Shown here piece after piece: positions 22,105-33,619 of a stretch of DNA of 64,000 bases. Below the pieces are notes generated by a model. It saw nothing but the letters and a program-made list of their open reading frames with translations. It was not told the origin of the DNA and did not search any database. Positions within the stretch are counted from its first letter, which is position 1; each line of letters opens with the position of its first letter. The DNA comes from Hibiscus mutabilis (Eukaryota; Streptophyta; Magnoliopsida; Malvales; Malvaceae), in assembly GCA_019671005.1 (NCBI GenBank), contig CM033712.1, forward strand, positions 80,185,693 through 80,249,692, written 5' to 3'. The translations under genes were made by a program, and so were the position numbers.

Positions 22105-22228
22105 TTGAAATTGAATCTGTGTCGGCCATTTACTACTGAGGTCTCTCCTTCGCCCCATCTTTCTTCTTCATTTTCTCAAAATCATGGGCCAACTCCACCT
22201 CTATTTGGGCTTTTGCCATGTTCTCCGG
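22105..22228 (+). repeat. ETG1-proximal copy of the duplicated segment
   Basis: Partner of 19242-19366, with a few mismatches. It ends 20 bases before the first E2F site, so it is part of the ETG1 upstream region. Confidence 0.85.
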
Positions 22229-22247
22229 ACTATAATAACGCCAAAAT

Positions 22248-22301
22248 GGCGGGAATCACTGGCGGGAAATCCTACCTACCTTCTCTCTTTTAACGCGGGA
22301 A
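22248..22301 (+). promoter_or_regulatory. Three E2F binding sites in the ETG1 promoter
   Basis: GGCGGGAA occurs at 22248-22255 and 22261-22268, and the variant CGCGGGAA at 22294-22301. They lie 41-94 bases before the ATG. These match the E2F consensus (TTCCCGCC in reverse). ETG1 was named E2F TARGET GENE 1, so S-phase control is expected. Confidence 0.85.
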
Positions 22302-22341
22302 GCGAAGTAGCTTCAAGCAAAACGATCAATCAGATAGAGAA

Positions 22342-25300
22342 ATGGGCGGTCCACCGAACGATTGCTTGGCAAACCCACTGGGTGTCGTCCGATTAACATT
22401 TGAGAAGGCGATAGGGTTAGGATCAGGGACCCTGACCCATCCCTTCGCCTTCGATTGCAAGGATTGGGGTGCCCTTGAACTCTTCCGTCACTTCCTCTTC
22501 CAGGAATCGGGTCTCTCTCAGGTTCCAATTCTTAATCCCAAGACGTTGAGATGGGTTCAGCACAACAGTCTTGTCCGTTACCGTGGCATGATCCAGGACA
22601 TGTTGGGAAATGAATTCTATGTTGGCGCTTACAGGGAAGTAAGTTTCTTTTCCGCTCTAAAAAAGTCTAATCCTTTCTTTCTTTTCCTTTTTTCTCAACT
22701 AATCTGAATTAATGGGTTTTATGTTGCTATATAAAGGATGGGTGTTCATGGCGGACCAACAAGTTCACGGATGTTTCTCAATACCCAATGGAATCCCCTT
22801 CTGATACCTGTATTTGGGAACGCCGCTTGCTCTACTGTGTTCCTGTAAGTTCTCTTCTACTTATATTTTAAGGTTTTTGTGGTTAATTGTAGTGTTTAAA
22901 TGTTGTTCTATTATTACTGTGAAACAGGAACTTCGTTTTATTCCTTTTTCTTATTGTTCATTGGTTGTGATTATATTGGTTTCTTCAGGTTCCAGGAAAA
23001 AGTTCATGGACTGAACCTTCTTGCGATATGGATCCTAATTGGTCACCCCAAAGCAGGGAGAAGCGGCGTAGGATGGATGATGAAGACGAGGACCCCATGG
23101 ATTTGGTTGGTCTTGCTACACTTACCATTTATCTATACATATCATTGTGTTTCGTTCTCCCAACTTTATGGCCTAACCATATAATACGATCATAAAAATA
23201 GGGTAGACTCTATACGGTCTTTTTTTTCCTTCCGAAAATGAGGTAACGATCTTGCTCACAATTCGTGTTTTTTTTTTTGCCCTAAATTAGTTAGGATTTT
23301 GTTTATAAACTTGCTTTGCCGAATCACTTAGTTGTTCTCTAGTGAAGGGTATGGTAATTGGTATGTTGAAGTACAGTTGCTTGGTTTGCACATTTAGAAC
23401 TGCACAAGATCAATGCCTTCTTATTTGGTCCTTTTTATTGGGTTTTAATGCATTTATTGTTTACCTTGCTAAACTTAGATGCTGTATCTTGTTTCAGGTT
23501 CCTGAGGATGAGGTGAAAAGTTCTCCAATTACCAAGAAGATGGTAAGAAGCCCCAACTCAAATTTTTAGTTTCATTGTTGTCGAGATCCATGAAATTATT
23601 TAGTCTTTATAACTGAAGACTTTGGACATGTTAATTCAACTGTATGCATTAGTACCTTATTCCATGTAAGCTATTAGTTGCCATGAATGCTCATGAAGTT
23701 AACATGTTCTTACTCGAGCCAAATTCTTAATAGATTCAGGAACACTTGTAAACCTTCTTGAGCCTTAACATACAAATTTATTTTTACCAGAATTTAGATA
23801 TTTTTAGAAAAGGAAATAGAAAATTGGTTTGTCTAACTATGTTTTGCGACATCCGCTTATCAAGACGATTCCAGTTAGGCTGAATCCTCATTATCATGTT
23901 CCTTTTCTTAATTTTAACTTTACATGCTACTTCAGGGGATTGAGATCCAGTTTATTGTTTTTTTGTCTATTAATTTCCGATACATTTATAATCACCATTC
24001 ATGTGTAGGACTCGCACATGAATTGTTTAACTCATACTTAAACTTGCACGGTATAGTAATGGTTAGAAAAGTGGAGGGAAGCTTGACCCCTATTTCAGAG
24101 GGAAGACGATCCTAATCAGATTGTTCTTTTTTTGCTAGAGAGAAGATGGACTTCCTTCCGCCTCACCAGAACCTATGGATCTTAAAACTGCATGCTCTTC
24201 TTCCAGCATGAGTACATTTCAATTTGTTGACAAAGATAACCTTCCTTGCCTAGTAAAGGTAAATGGGTGCATAGCATTTTCCTATGTACATCCAGATATA
24301 TTTAAAAGATTAGTGGTTTTATTCTTCTCTTTTCAACCAAGGTTGATAATTTTGTATTTTAAAATGCAGATATATGATTCTCCAGAGTCAGACTTGAAGC
24401 TGAATGATGTTTTTGAGTTTATTGGTGTCCTCACTTTTGATTCAGAGCTTGCAGTTGAGAAAGATGACAATGACGGGTTATCAAATAGTTTCTATGATGA
24501 TGCACTGGTCCATTTGCCCCCTAATAAGGTATCGTCTGTTTCCAGATGTGAAACATTTGCGGCTTCATTATCAGCACAGTTTGTTTTACAATGTCTTGCT
24601 GTAATGAATTGGTTTGAATTCATTGTGTTGTCTGGTTCAAGATGTATATTCTTCCACTCTTTCCTGTTGCAGGTCCCACGCTTGCACTGTCTTGTACATA
24701 GGAAGCTTGCATCGCATGACTTTCTGCCTGACTCCCCAATAATGGAGGTATAGTACGTGAGAATGCATTTTCTGCTGTCTAGTGAGGTTTCTCTCATGCT
24801 TCCCGATCTTTTTCCTTGGTATACTTCCAGCCAAAGCCACATTTGGTGAAAGAGATCAGTGAAGCTCTGTTCAGGCATCTTACAGCTGTTCTTGGCAATG
24901 ACGGGGTAGCTGCTCATTTCATGTTGTTGCATCTTCTGTCCAAGGTAATGTTTTCCTCCACGACTATCTATTTTCTTGATGTTATGCTGGGTGGCAGTTT
25001 CGTGTCATATCCCCAATTTCCCTGTTAAATCTTCCCTAGAAAAGTAGATTCTTCCATGTTTCTTGAAATATCTTCCTTCCCATCTTAGACTGTGAGAAAC
25101 TGATCATATTGGTTGGACAGGTTCACACACGAGTAGATGATGTTGCTGTGGGGAAGCTGTCACTAAATCTAACAGGTTTAAGCAAAGAAAGTGCGCCCGT
25201 GTTTGGCACTCGAATTAGCCAAACTTTCAAAATCCTGCTACCATTCACGAATTGCATGCCTCTCACACTGGAATATCTGAACACTGCCTCTCTTGCACCG

Positions 25301-26275
25301 AAAAAAGATTATCAAACAAACAGGTATCCTTAATCATACCCCTAAGGGAAAGTTAATGATGTAATCATTAAGAAAACAGCTAACCACCAGCTTTTTTGTA
25401 ATAACTTAACATTGTATTGCAGATTGATTCCTGGAGTTCTTTCAGCTACCTGAAGGATCACACTTGATGGTTGATCAAACTCAACTAGAATCAGGAAGCC
25501 TCAATTCTAGTGGAATTGAGAATACAAAGTTGCTGAAAAATCTAATAGAGTTTCAAAAAGTAAGCTGCCACTAGGTTTTTACTATTGCTCTTTTCAATGG
25601 AAGATACAATTATACCAGAGAAAATTCTGCTGCTCTGATCTCAGTTAAAGTTGATTCAACATTGAATACTTGTTTCAGGTGGAATATGACTTTCAGTACT
25701 ACAAAATGGAAATGACAGCGGATGTCCGGTTACTTATCTTCTCAGAGGGGAAATCAAATATTGTTCCTGCTGATGTAATTGTACCTTTTCAGCCTTCTTC
25801 TCTTGAATCCTCCGAAATACCAGTTGGAGAGGTACTGCAAGCTTGGAGATGGTACCTGGCGACAGTTAGGTCATTGCCGCATTCCATTGGATCAGATATG
25901 CAGAAGGCATGAATTAAATTTGACTTTCTCCCCTGTGCATTTGTTGAGAGTTAATATCTTAGTTAATGTTGAACATTGACTAAATTCCGTTTGCGGCTGT
26001 GTTTCTTTCTAGCACTGCTTGTATTTTGCTCAAGATCATTTTCTCTTTCTGTTGGGGCCTCAGGGTATTTAAAGTTCATTTTGTTATGGTTTACTCACCG
26101 GTGGTAGAAGATGACTTGGTTGCTGCAAGACAAACAGATTGGAGCTTGTGCAGTCGAGATTTTAGCAGGTTAGAAACAGAATGCTTATATTCCACTCTCA
26201 TTTCGATGAAACATGAAATGAAAATTTATGATATGTAGATGGTTGACGATGGCAAGGAAGGAGAGGCTCAAGTAG
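22342..26275 (+). pseudogene. ETG1: ETG1/MCMBP homologue with frameshift and broken splice sites
   Basis: ETG1 binds the MCM2-7 helicase, acting in its unloading and in sister-chromatid cohesion. Exons by homology are 22342-22638, 22737-22844, 22989-23105, 23498-23542, 24139-24258, 24370-24528, 24673-24747, 24831-24944, 25121-25323, 25423-25559, 25679-25906, 26101-26168 and 26239-26275. Exons 1-9 are clean and match MCMBP, including the VHTRVDDVAVGKLSLNL region. Exon 10 has one extra T in the run 25440-25442, giving a stop at 25451 after about 422 residues; the conserved QLPEG...FQK reading continues in the shifted frame. Intron 11 has a GC donor (25907) and CG instead of AG before 26101. The last exon ends abruptly (WLTMARKERLK), apparently lacking a C-terminal segment found in human MCMBP. 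Several independent lesions suggest a decaying copy, though an assembly error could explain the T. Confidence 0.85.
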
Positions 26276-26373
26276 AATCCAACTCCACCGGATCCGGATC
26301 AGAAACAGGGATTGTAGGTTGATGTTTGGCGTTGGTAATGAAAAAGCAAGTTTGCTTAAAGGCCTATGATATT

Positions 26374-26617
26374 AACCAAAATGGCAAATGTTGAGTTAGC
26401 GATGTATGATTGCTACCCACCCCACCAGGCCACCACTGTAGCCTGGTCTCTAATGTAATATGAATGCTGTGCACAGCACAAGTCTGGTCTTAAAGAACCA
26501 AAATGGCAAATGTTGAGTTAGCGATGTATGATTGCTACCCACCCCACCAGGCCACCACTGTAGCCTGGTCTCTAATGTAATATGAATGCTGTGCACAGCA
26601 CAAGTCTGGTCTTAAAG
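26374..26617. repeat. Perfect 122-bp tandem duplication in the ETG1 3' region
   Basis: 26374-26495 and 26496-26617 appear identical. Each contains CCACCCCACCAGGCCACC and ends in GTCTGGTCTTAAAG. With no visible divergence, this is either very recent or an assembly artefact. Confidence 0.9.
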
Positions 26618-26635
26618 AAAAGTTAAGACCAGACT
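26603..26635. terminator. Strong 13-bp hairpin after ETG1
   Basis: AGTCTGGTCTTAA (26603-26615) and its exact inverse TTAAGACCAGACT (26623-26635) flank a 7-nt loop. It lies at the edge of the tandem duplication. Plants do not use bacterial-type terminators, so any role in 3'-end formation is only a possibility; replication slippage at the hairpin is another. Confidence 0.35.
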
Positions 26636-26639
26636 TAAG

Positions 26640-27760
26640 TTGTTAATTTATAGTCTTAAAAGAAGACAAGGTTGGTATCATCTGTTCAGGCTCAGGGGCA
26701 GCAAAGTTGTAAAATGAACTCCAAATGCCAAACCTGCTGAATCTGTCTGGTTAATTAATATATGTGACCTCTTGTGTCTTTTCGGCTAAGGATCCCCTTC
26801 CCACTGATTTTATCTTCTCCACGTCGAAGTTTGAAAGTTCATACTTGTAGGGTACCCGGCCCAGCTATAATAATTCATCGTTTAAGTTTTGTAAATGAAA
26901 AAAAAATAACAGTCTTGGAAAAAAAATCCAAGATATGATTAGACATCCTCTTTATCCTTCAAGTTGGCTAAAAAACGCCGGTTTATTTTGTATTTTTTTT
27001 TTGGGATATATGTCATTTTATTAGTTGATTTGATTAACGGATTGTATTAATTAATTGTATAAAAATATTTAATAAAATTAATTAATTGTTATAGTTGTAT
27101 GATTATTTTAAACAATCAAAATAACATATAAAGATATGATTATATTAGATATTTGTTTAAATAATTTATTAGTTATTAATATTTTGTATATATTAATATT
27201 AATTAGATTATGAAAATAATTTTTAATATAATATTATTAAGTATATTTAAAGTATTTATATATTAATTTATTATTTATATAATTATTTTTAATACAATTT
27301 AATTAATTATTAGATTTAGTGAAGAATTAAAATATAAAAATGTTAAATCTAAATTATTTGGAGATTTTTTTATAATTGTTAAGGTAAAAGGATCTATAAC
27401 TCTTATGTCAAACATTTAATTTCTAAAAGTTTCTATTAACAGCTTTTTCAAAATTAGAGATTTTACCCTAACCCTCTATTTCAATCTGCTATTTATCAAA
27501 CAGTTAAATTAGCGGATTTGACCGATTAAACCTCTAATTTTAACTCAAATAGCTCTTTACCAAACATGGCCATAAACTTTATAATACCTAAAATATCCTT
27601 CAACTTTCTATAAAAACATCTTTAATATATTTTTATGAATTTTAGATGTTTTAAAAATAAATTAAGCACAAATACATTTTGGAAAATATAACTTCAAAAA
27701 CATAAAATACTAATTTTTTGATAACTTCGTATGTTTTTTTTGTAAGAAGCTCGGTTGGGG
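26640..27760. other. AT-rich intergenic DNA
   Basis: No gene. Long A/T runs cover 27000-27340. A GGGGTT microrepeat lies at about 27755-27772. Confidence 0.4.
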
Positions 27761-27769
27761 TTGGGGTTG

Positions 27770-29290
27770 GGGACGGGTGATTCTAATATTAGACACCTTA
27801 AAATTAGGCTAATCTTAGACACCTACATTACGACCGTTAGATCTCGGTGAGATCAATCTGAGCCATTGATGGGAAAAAAGGGGAAAGGAAGAACTGGTTA
27901 ACCGGTCACCTAAAATTAAGACCTTGTTATTGGAGTTGAATCGATACCGACGCAAATTTTTCGACTTCATCTTAGAGGAGGAAATCGTTGGAGGGGCAGT
28001 TCGTAGGGAGTAAATTCAGGTAAGAAAGTGTTGTTTGAATGAAAAAGGGTTTAGTTTTCGTGTTAGTTGAAATGAAAATTGTGTATGAAAAATTACTTGG
28101 CTTTCGAGAAAGTGAGGGTTTAGTAAGGGTTTAATAATGATTTTGTGGGATTAAGATTAGGAGTTTAATAATGTTTACCTAGTATACTGAGACGCTACAT
28201 TTCACATATAGTTTTTGGGTTTGATTTGGTGAATTTTGTTAGGAATGTAGAGGTTGAAAAATGGTTCAGGGTTAAAAACATCGACAATGTTCATCAGATA
28301 CCGATGCTAGGTGAGAGTAGGGATAAAAGAAATGGAACTAGAAGGGATAGAAAATGTGGGTGCATTGGTACTTTTCTAAAAATATCGGTAGGACTGATAT
28401 GATATCGGTACTATAATAGTAGTACATATATGAGAATAAGTGGATTAACATCAAATAGGGAAATGGTATAGGTATCTATTAATGATATCGGTACTAGTAG
28501 ATTGAAATTTCACATATGCGGGTAAAAATTGTTTTTTTAACATGGATGGAGACATGTTAATAAATAATATGGTATGATAACCATTAATAAAATGTTCTAT
28601 TATGTTTTATGTGTGGTATAAAGTGATGTGATATAAATAAACCTTTTATATGTGATTTGCAGCTATGCAATCTCATTTAGATGGTAGACTTACCGAAATT
28701 CGCAGTCAACAATTGGCCATGCAAACTCAGTTGGAGGAACTTCGTGTTGTTGTTGTTGCTCGGTTGGACACATTTCCTACACATGTTACTGCTCCCTCTC
28801 CGGACTTGAATATTCGACCACTGTTGTCTGATACTTAATTATGTTTGTTATGTTGGTTTTAATGTTAGTTGTTGTGACTTGTGCTAATAATACTTTGGTT
28901 AATTTGGTACGTTATATTTTGTTTCGGGTGATGTTTAGGGACTTTGATGATGTGGAAATATCTGGTGTTGTTACTTTTGGTTTATTTTCATATGTTTTAG
29001 AACTTCGAATCTTTTTGTTTATTTCCATATGTTTCAGCATATTGTCTAATGTAATTATGGATGTTTTAAACTTGTAACGGTACAATATTTTGCATGATCT
29101 GGAATTTGCCCTATTATATTATATTCCAATGGTTTGTCGTTTATAGTTTAACAATTTTAGAAACGACATACCATTATATTAGTATAGATACTGCATGAAG
29201 AATACTGATTCTACATGACCAATATCGGTCCAACAAGAACAATACCGATACAACATGAACGGTACCTATGCAACATTGTTTATTACAAAT
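27770..29290 (+). other. Remnant of an uncharacterised, apparently spliced repeat-associated unit
   Basis: The left edge carries TAATATTAGACACC-type repeats. An open stretch near 27890-28010 (including RYRRKFFDFILEEEIVGG) is followed by GTAAG at 28019. Later, after TTTGCAG (about 28657-28663), 28664-28838 is open and encodes a short coiled coil (SHLDGRLTEIRSQQLAMQTQ...) ending in a stop. Similar charged coiled-coil ends occur in plant transposon proteins. I cannot name a family. It lies directly upstream of the satellite array and may be the 5' part of the same mobile unit. Confidence 0.35.
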
Positions 29291-29329
29291 ATTTCAATTA
29301 TAAGAGTAGGAAACATGGGGTACTAAATT

Positions 29330-32300
29330 AAGTAGTTACGTTTTTAACAATAACTTACGTGAAAAATATAGAGTAATCCTTTAAGAGATAAGGTAGTTAC
29401 AAAATTCCTTACCATAAGTTGGTTTGGTTTATGATTAGGAGATATGAGGTAATATATTCCTTAGTTACCTAGTTTACTATATATTTTGTAATGAATTACG
29501 TAGGTTGTGCTAGATATGATGTAGGTATCTAATTTCTCATACGTTCTGTAACATTTAGAATAATCCTTTAAGAGATAAGATAGCTACAAAATTCCATACC
29601 ATAAGTTGGTTTGGTTTAAGGTTTGGAGATATGGTGTAATAAATTCCATAGTTACTTAGTTTACTATAGGTTTTGTAATGAATTATGTAAGTTGTAGATA
29701 TATTGTAGGTATTATATTTCTCATGCGTTTTTTAACATATAGAGTAATCCTTTAAGAGATAACGTAGTTACAAAATTCCTTACCACAAGTTGGGTTGGTT
29801 TAAGATTAGAAGATACGGGGTAATATATTCAGTAGTTACCTAGTTTTCTATATATTTTGTAACGAATTACGTAGGTGGTGTTAGATATGATGTAGGTATC
29901 GCATTTCTCATGCGTTCTGTAACATATAGAGTAATCATTTAAGAGATAAGATAGCTACAAAATTCCTTACCATAAGTTGGTTTGTTTTAAGGTTTGGAGA
30001 TATGGGGTAATAAATTTCGTAGTTACTTAGTTTACTATAGGTTTTGTAACGAATTATGTAGGTTGTGTTAGATTTGTTGTAGGTATTGTATTTCTCATGC
30101 GTTTTCTAACATATAGAGTACTCATTTAAGAGATAAGATAGCTACAAAATTCCTTACCATAAGTTGGGTTGGTTTAAGATTAGGAGATATGGGGTAATAT
30201 ATTCAGTAGTTACCTAGTTTTCTATATATTTTGTAGCGAATTACGTAGGTGGTGTTAGTTATGATGTAGGTATCGTATTTCTCATGCCTTATGTAACATT
30301 TAGAGTAATCCTTTAAGAGATAAGATAGCTACAAAATTCCTTACCATAAGTTAGTTTGGTTTAAGGTTTGGAGATATGGGGTAATAAATTCCTTAGTTAC
30401 CTACTTTACTATATGTTTTGTAACGAATTATGTAGGTTGTGTTAGATATGTTGTAGTTATTGTATTTCTCATGCTTTTTCTAATATATAGAGTAATCTTT
30501 TAAGAGATATGGTAGCTACAAAATTCCTTACCATAAGTTGGGTTGGTTTAAGATTAGGAGATATGAGGTAATATATTATGTAGTTACCTAGTTTACTATA
30601 TATTTTGTAACAAACTACGTAGGTTATGTTAGATATGTAGTAGGTATCGTATTTCTCATACTTTCTGTAACATTAAAAGTAATCATTTAAGAGATAAGGT
30701 AGTTAAAAAATTCTTTACCATAAGTTGGTTTGGTTTAAGGTTTGGAGATATGAGGTAATAAATTCCGTAGTTACCTACTTTAATATATGTTTTGTAACGA
30801 ATTATGTAAGTTGTGTTAGATATGTTGTAGGTATTGTATTTCTCATGCGTTTTCTAACATATAGAGCAATCCTTTAAGAGATAAGGTAGCTACAAAATTC
30901 CTTACCACAAGTTGGGTTGGTTTAAGATTAGGAGATATGGGGTAATATTTCCGTAGTTACTTAGTTTACTCTATATATTGTAACGAATTACGTAGGTTGT
31001 GTTAGATATGTTGTAGGTATCGGATTTCTCATGCGTTCTGTAACATTTAGAGTAATCATTTAAGAGATAAGGTAGCTACAAAATTCCTTACCACAAGTTG
31101 GGTTGGTTTAAGATTAGGAGAATGGGGTAATATATTCCGTAGTTACCTAGTTTACTATATATTTTGTAACTAATTACGTAGGTTTTGTTAGATATGATGT
31201 AAGTATCGCATTTCTCATGTGTTCTGTAACATTTAGAGTAATCCTTTAAGAGATAAGATAGCTACAAAATTCCTTACCATAAGTTGGTTTGGTTTAAGAT
31301 TAGGAAATATATGGTAATATATTTTATGGTTACCTAGTTTACTATATATTTTGTAACGAACTACGTAGGTTGTGTTAAATATGTAATAGGTATCGTATTT
31401 CTTATGCTTTCTGTAACATTTAGAGTAATCCTTTAAGAGATAAGGTAGCTACAAAATTCCTTACCATAAGTTGGTTTGGTTTAAGGTTTGGAGATATGGG
31501 ATAATAAATTTTGTAGTTACCTACTTTACTATATGTTTTGTAACGAATTATGTAGGTTGTGTTAGATATGTTGTAGGTATTGTATTTCTCATGCATTTTC
31601 TAATATATAGAATAATCCTTTAAGAGATAAAGTAGCTACAAAATTCTTACCACAAGTTGGGTTGGTTTAAGATTAGGAGATATGAGGTAATATATTTCGT
31701 AGTTACCTAGTTTACTATATATTTTGTAATGAATTACGTAGGTTGTGTTAGATATGATGTAGGTATATCATTTCTCATGCATTCTGTAACATTTAGAGTA
31801 ATCCTTTAAGAGATACGATAGCTACAAAATTTCTTACCATAAGTTGGTTTGGTTTAAAGTTTGGAGATATGGGGTAATATATTCTGTAGTTACTTAGTTT
31901 ACTATAGGTTTTGTAACGAGTTATGTAGGTTGTGTTAGATACGTTGTAGGTATTGTATTTCTCATGCGTTTTCTAACATATAGAGTAATCCTTTAAGAGT
32001 TAAGGTAGCTACAAAATTCCTTACCTTAAGTTGGGTTGGTTTAAGATTAGGAGATACGGGGTAATATATTCCATAGTTACCTAGTTTACTATATATTTTG
32101 TAATGAATTACGTAGGCTATGTTAGATATGATGTAGGTATCATATTTCTCATGCTTTCTATAACATTTAGAGTAATCCTTTAAGAGATAAGGTAGCTACA
32201 AAATTCCTTACCATAAGTTGGGTTGGTTTAAGATTAGGAGATATAGGTAATATATTCCATAGTTACCTAGTTTACTATATATTTTGTAACAGACTACGTA

Positions 32301-32790
32301 GGTTGTGTTAGATATGTAGTAGGTATCGTATTTATCATGTTTTCTGTAACATTTAGAGTAATCTTTTAAGAGATAAGGTAGCTACAAAATTCCTTACCAT
32401 AAGTTGGTTTGGTTTAAGGTTTGGAGATATGAGATAATAAATTTTGTAGTTACGTACTTTACTATATGTTTTGTAACGAATTATGTAGGTTGTGTTAGAT
32501 ATGTTGTAGGTATTGTATTTCTCGTGCGTTTTCTAACATATAGAGTAATCCTTTAAAATTTAAGGTAGCTACAAAATTTCTTACCATAAGTTGGGTTAGT
32601 TTGAGATTAGGAGATATGGGTTAATAAATTCGGTTGTTATAATTTTTACTATATATTTTGTAAAGAATAAGGTAGGTTGGGTGAGATATGTTGTAGGTAT
32701 CGTATTTATAATGCGTTTTCTAACATATAAAGTAATCCTTTAAGATATAAGGTAGCTACAAAATTTAATACCATGATAAGCTTTTCTGTA
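29330..32790. repeat. Satellite-like tandem array, ~187-bp unit, about 18 copies
   Basis: The anchor TTAAGAGATA (or a close variant) recurs at 29381, 29568, 29752, 29939, 30126, 30313, 30500, 30687, 30874, 31060, 31246, 31433, 31620, 31806, 31993, 32180, 32366, 32553 and 32740. That is 18 periods of 184-187 bp, mean 186.6. Two subtypes mostly alternate. One has GGTTTAAGATTAGGAGAT with TATATTTTGTAACGAATTAC; the other has GGTTTAAGGTTTGGAGAT with TATGTTTTGTAACGAATTAT. This gives a higher-order dimer near 374 bp. No coding sequence. Confidence 0.95.
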
Positions 32791-33619
32791 ACTACCACTT
32801 TTTTTACAATTATTGTAACAAATTTTGTAACTGTTTCGTAACAAATTCTGTAGTTACAGGCTACCGCTTATATCGGTATGCCTAATATTATCCTATTTCT
32901 AACGTGTCTAACGGTAGAACTACCCCTTGGCCGATTTGAGCTTTAGCTTGAAAACATGAATGCAAGCAGTTGATTGTTGGGCCATATTTATGATTGTCAG
33001 TCTAAAGAATTTTACTATCACTTTATTATAAATGATCCTTTGTATTAGAGTGGGGCAAAAATTATCTATTTTTTCAGGTGATATTTTTATATTCCAACAT
33101 TAAAAATTTAATTTTAAATTATAAAATCTAAAAATATATCCTACTCTTAATCCTTTAAATTTTAACTTTAAACTATAAATCTAATTTTTTTAATGTATAA
33201 CATAAAAAAAGCATTAAAAATATTAGATTTCTATTAATTTAGTGACGAAAATTCAGTCGCTCTAATAATTCACACCAACTTGTGTCCAAAAATATCACAT
33301 CAACGTGCACTAATAAGGGTGGTTGAATGTTCATATTTGTCGAATGCCTGCTTAAGCTTCAATTAATTTGCATTAATAGTTTACGTAGTGGTTCAAATCA
33401 ACATCAACACATGAATATGATGTTTAAATTATATGCATACGGATTAAATTGTAAATAATATATATTTAATATTTAGAAGTTGTAAATTTAAATGTGTTCG
33501 TACGCACAATAATAAAAAAATAACTGCACCGTTCGGTCTTTGAAAATGCTTCAACGGCCGTTAATTTTTTTTTGGAAATTCTACACTATTATATTACATG
33601 GAATACGAAATAGTCATCT
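32791..33619. other. Intergenic DNA downstream of the WRKY gene
   Basis: The first 80 bases still carry GTAAC/GTAGTTAC echoes of the array. The rest is AT-rich with no recognisable gene. Confidence 0.4.

Noticed and set aside
28841..29077. Hydrophobic 78-residue frame before the satellite array
   Set aside because: Valine/leucine-rich only because of TTG/GTT-rich DNA. It starts right after a real-looking stop and has no conserved motif.
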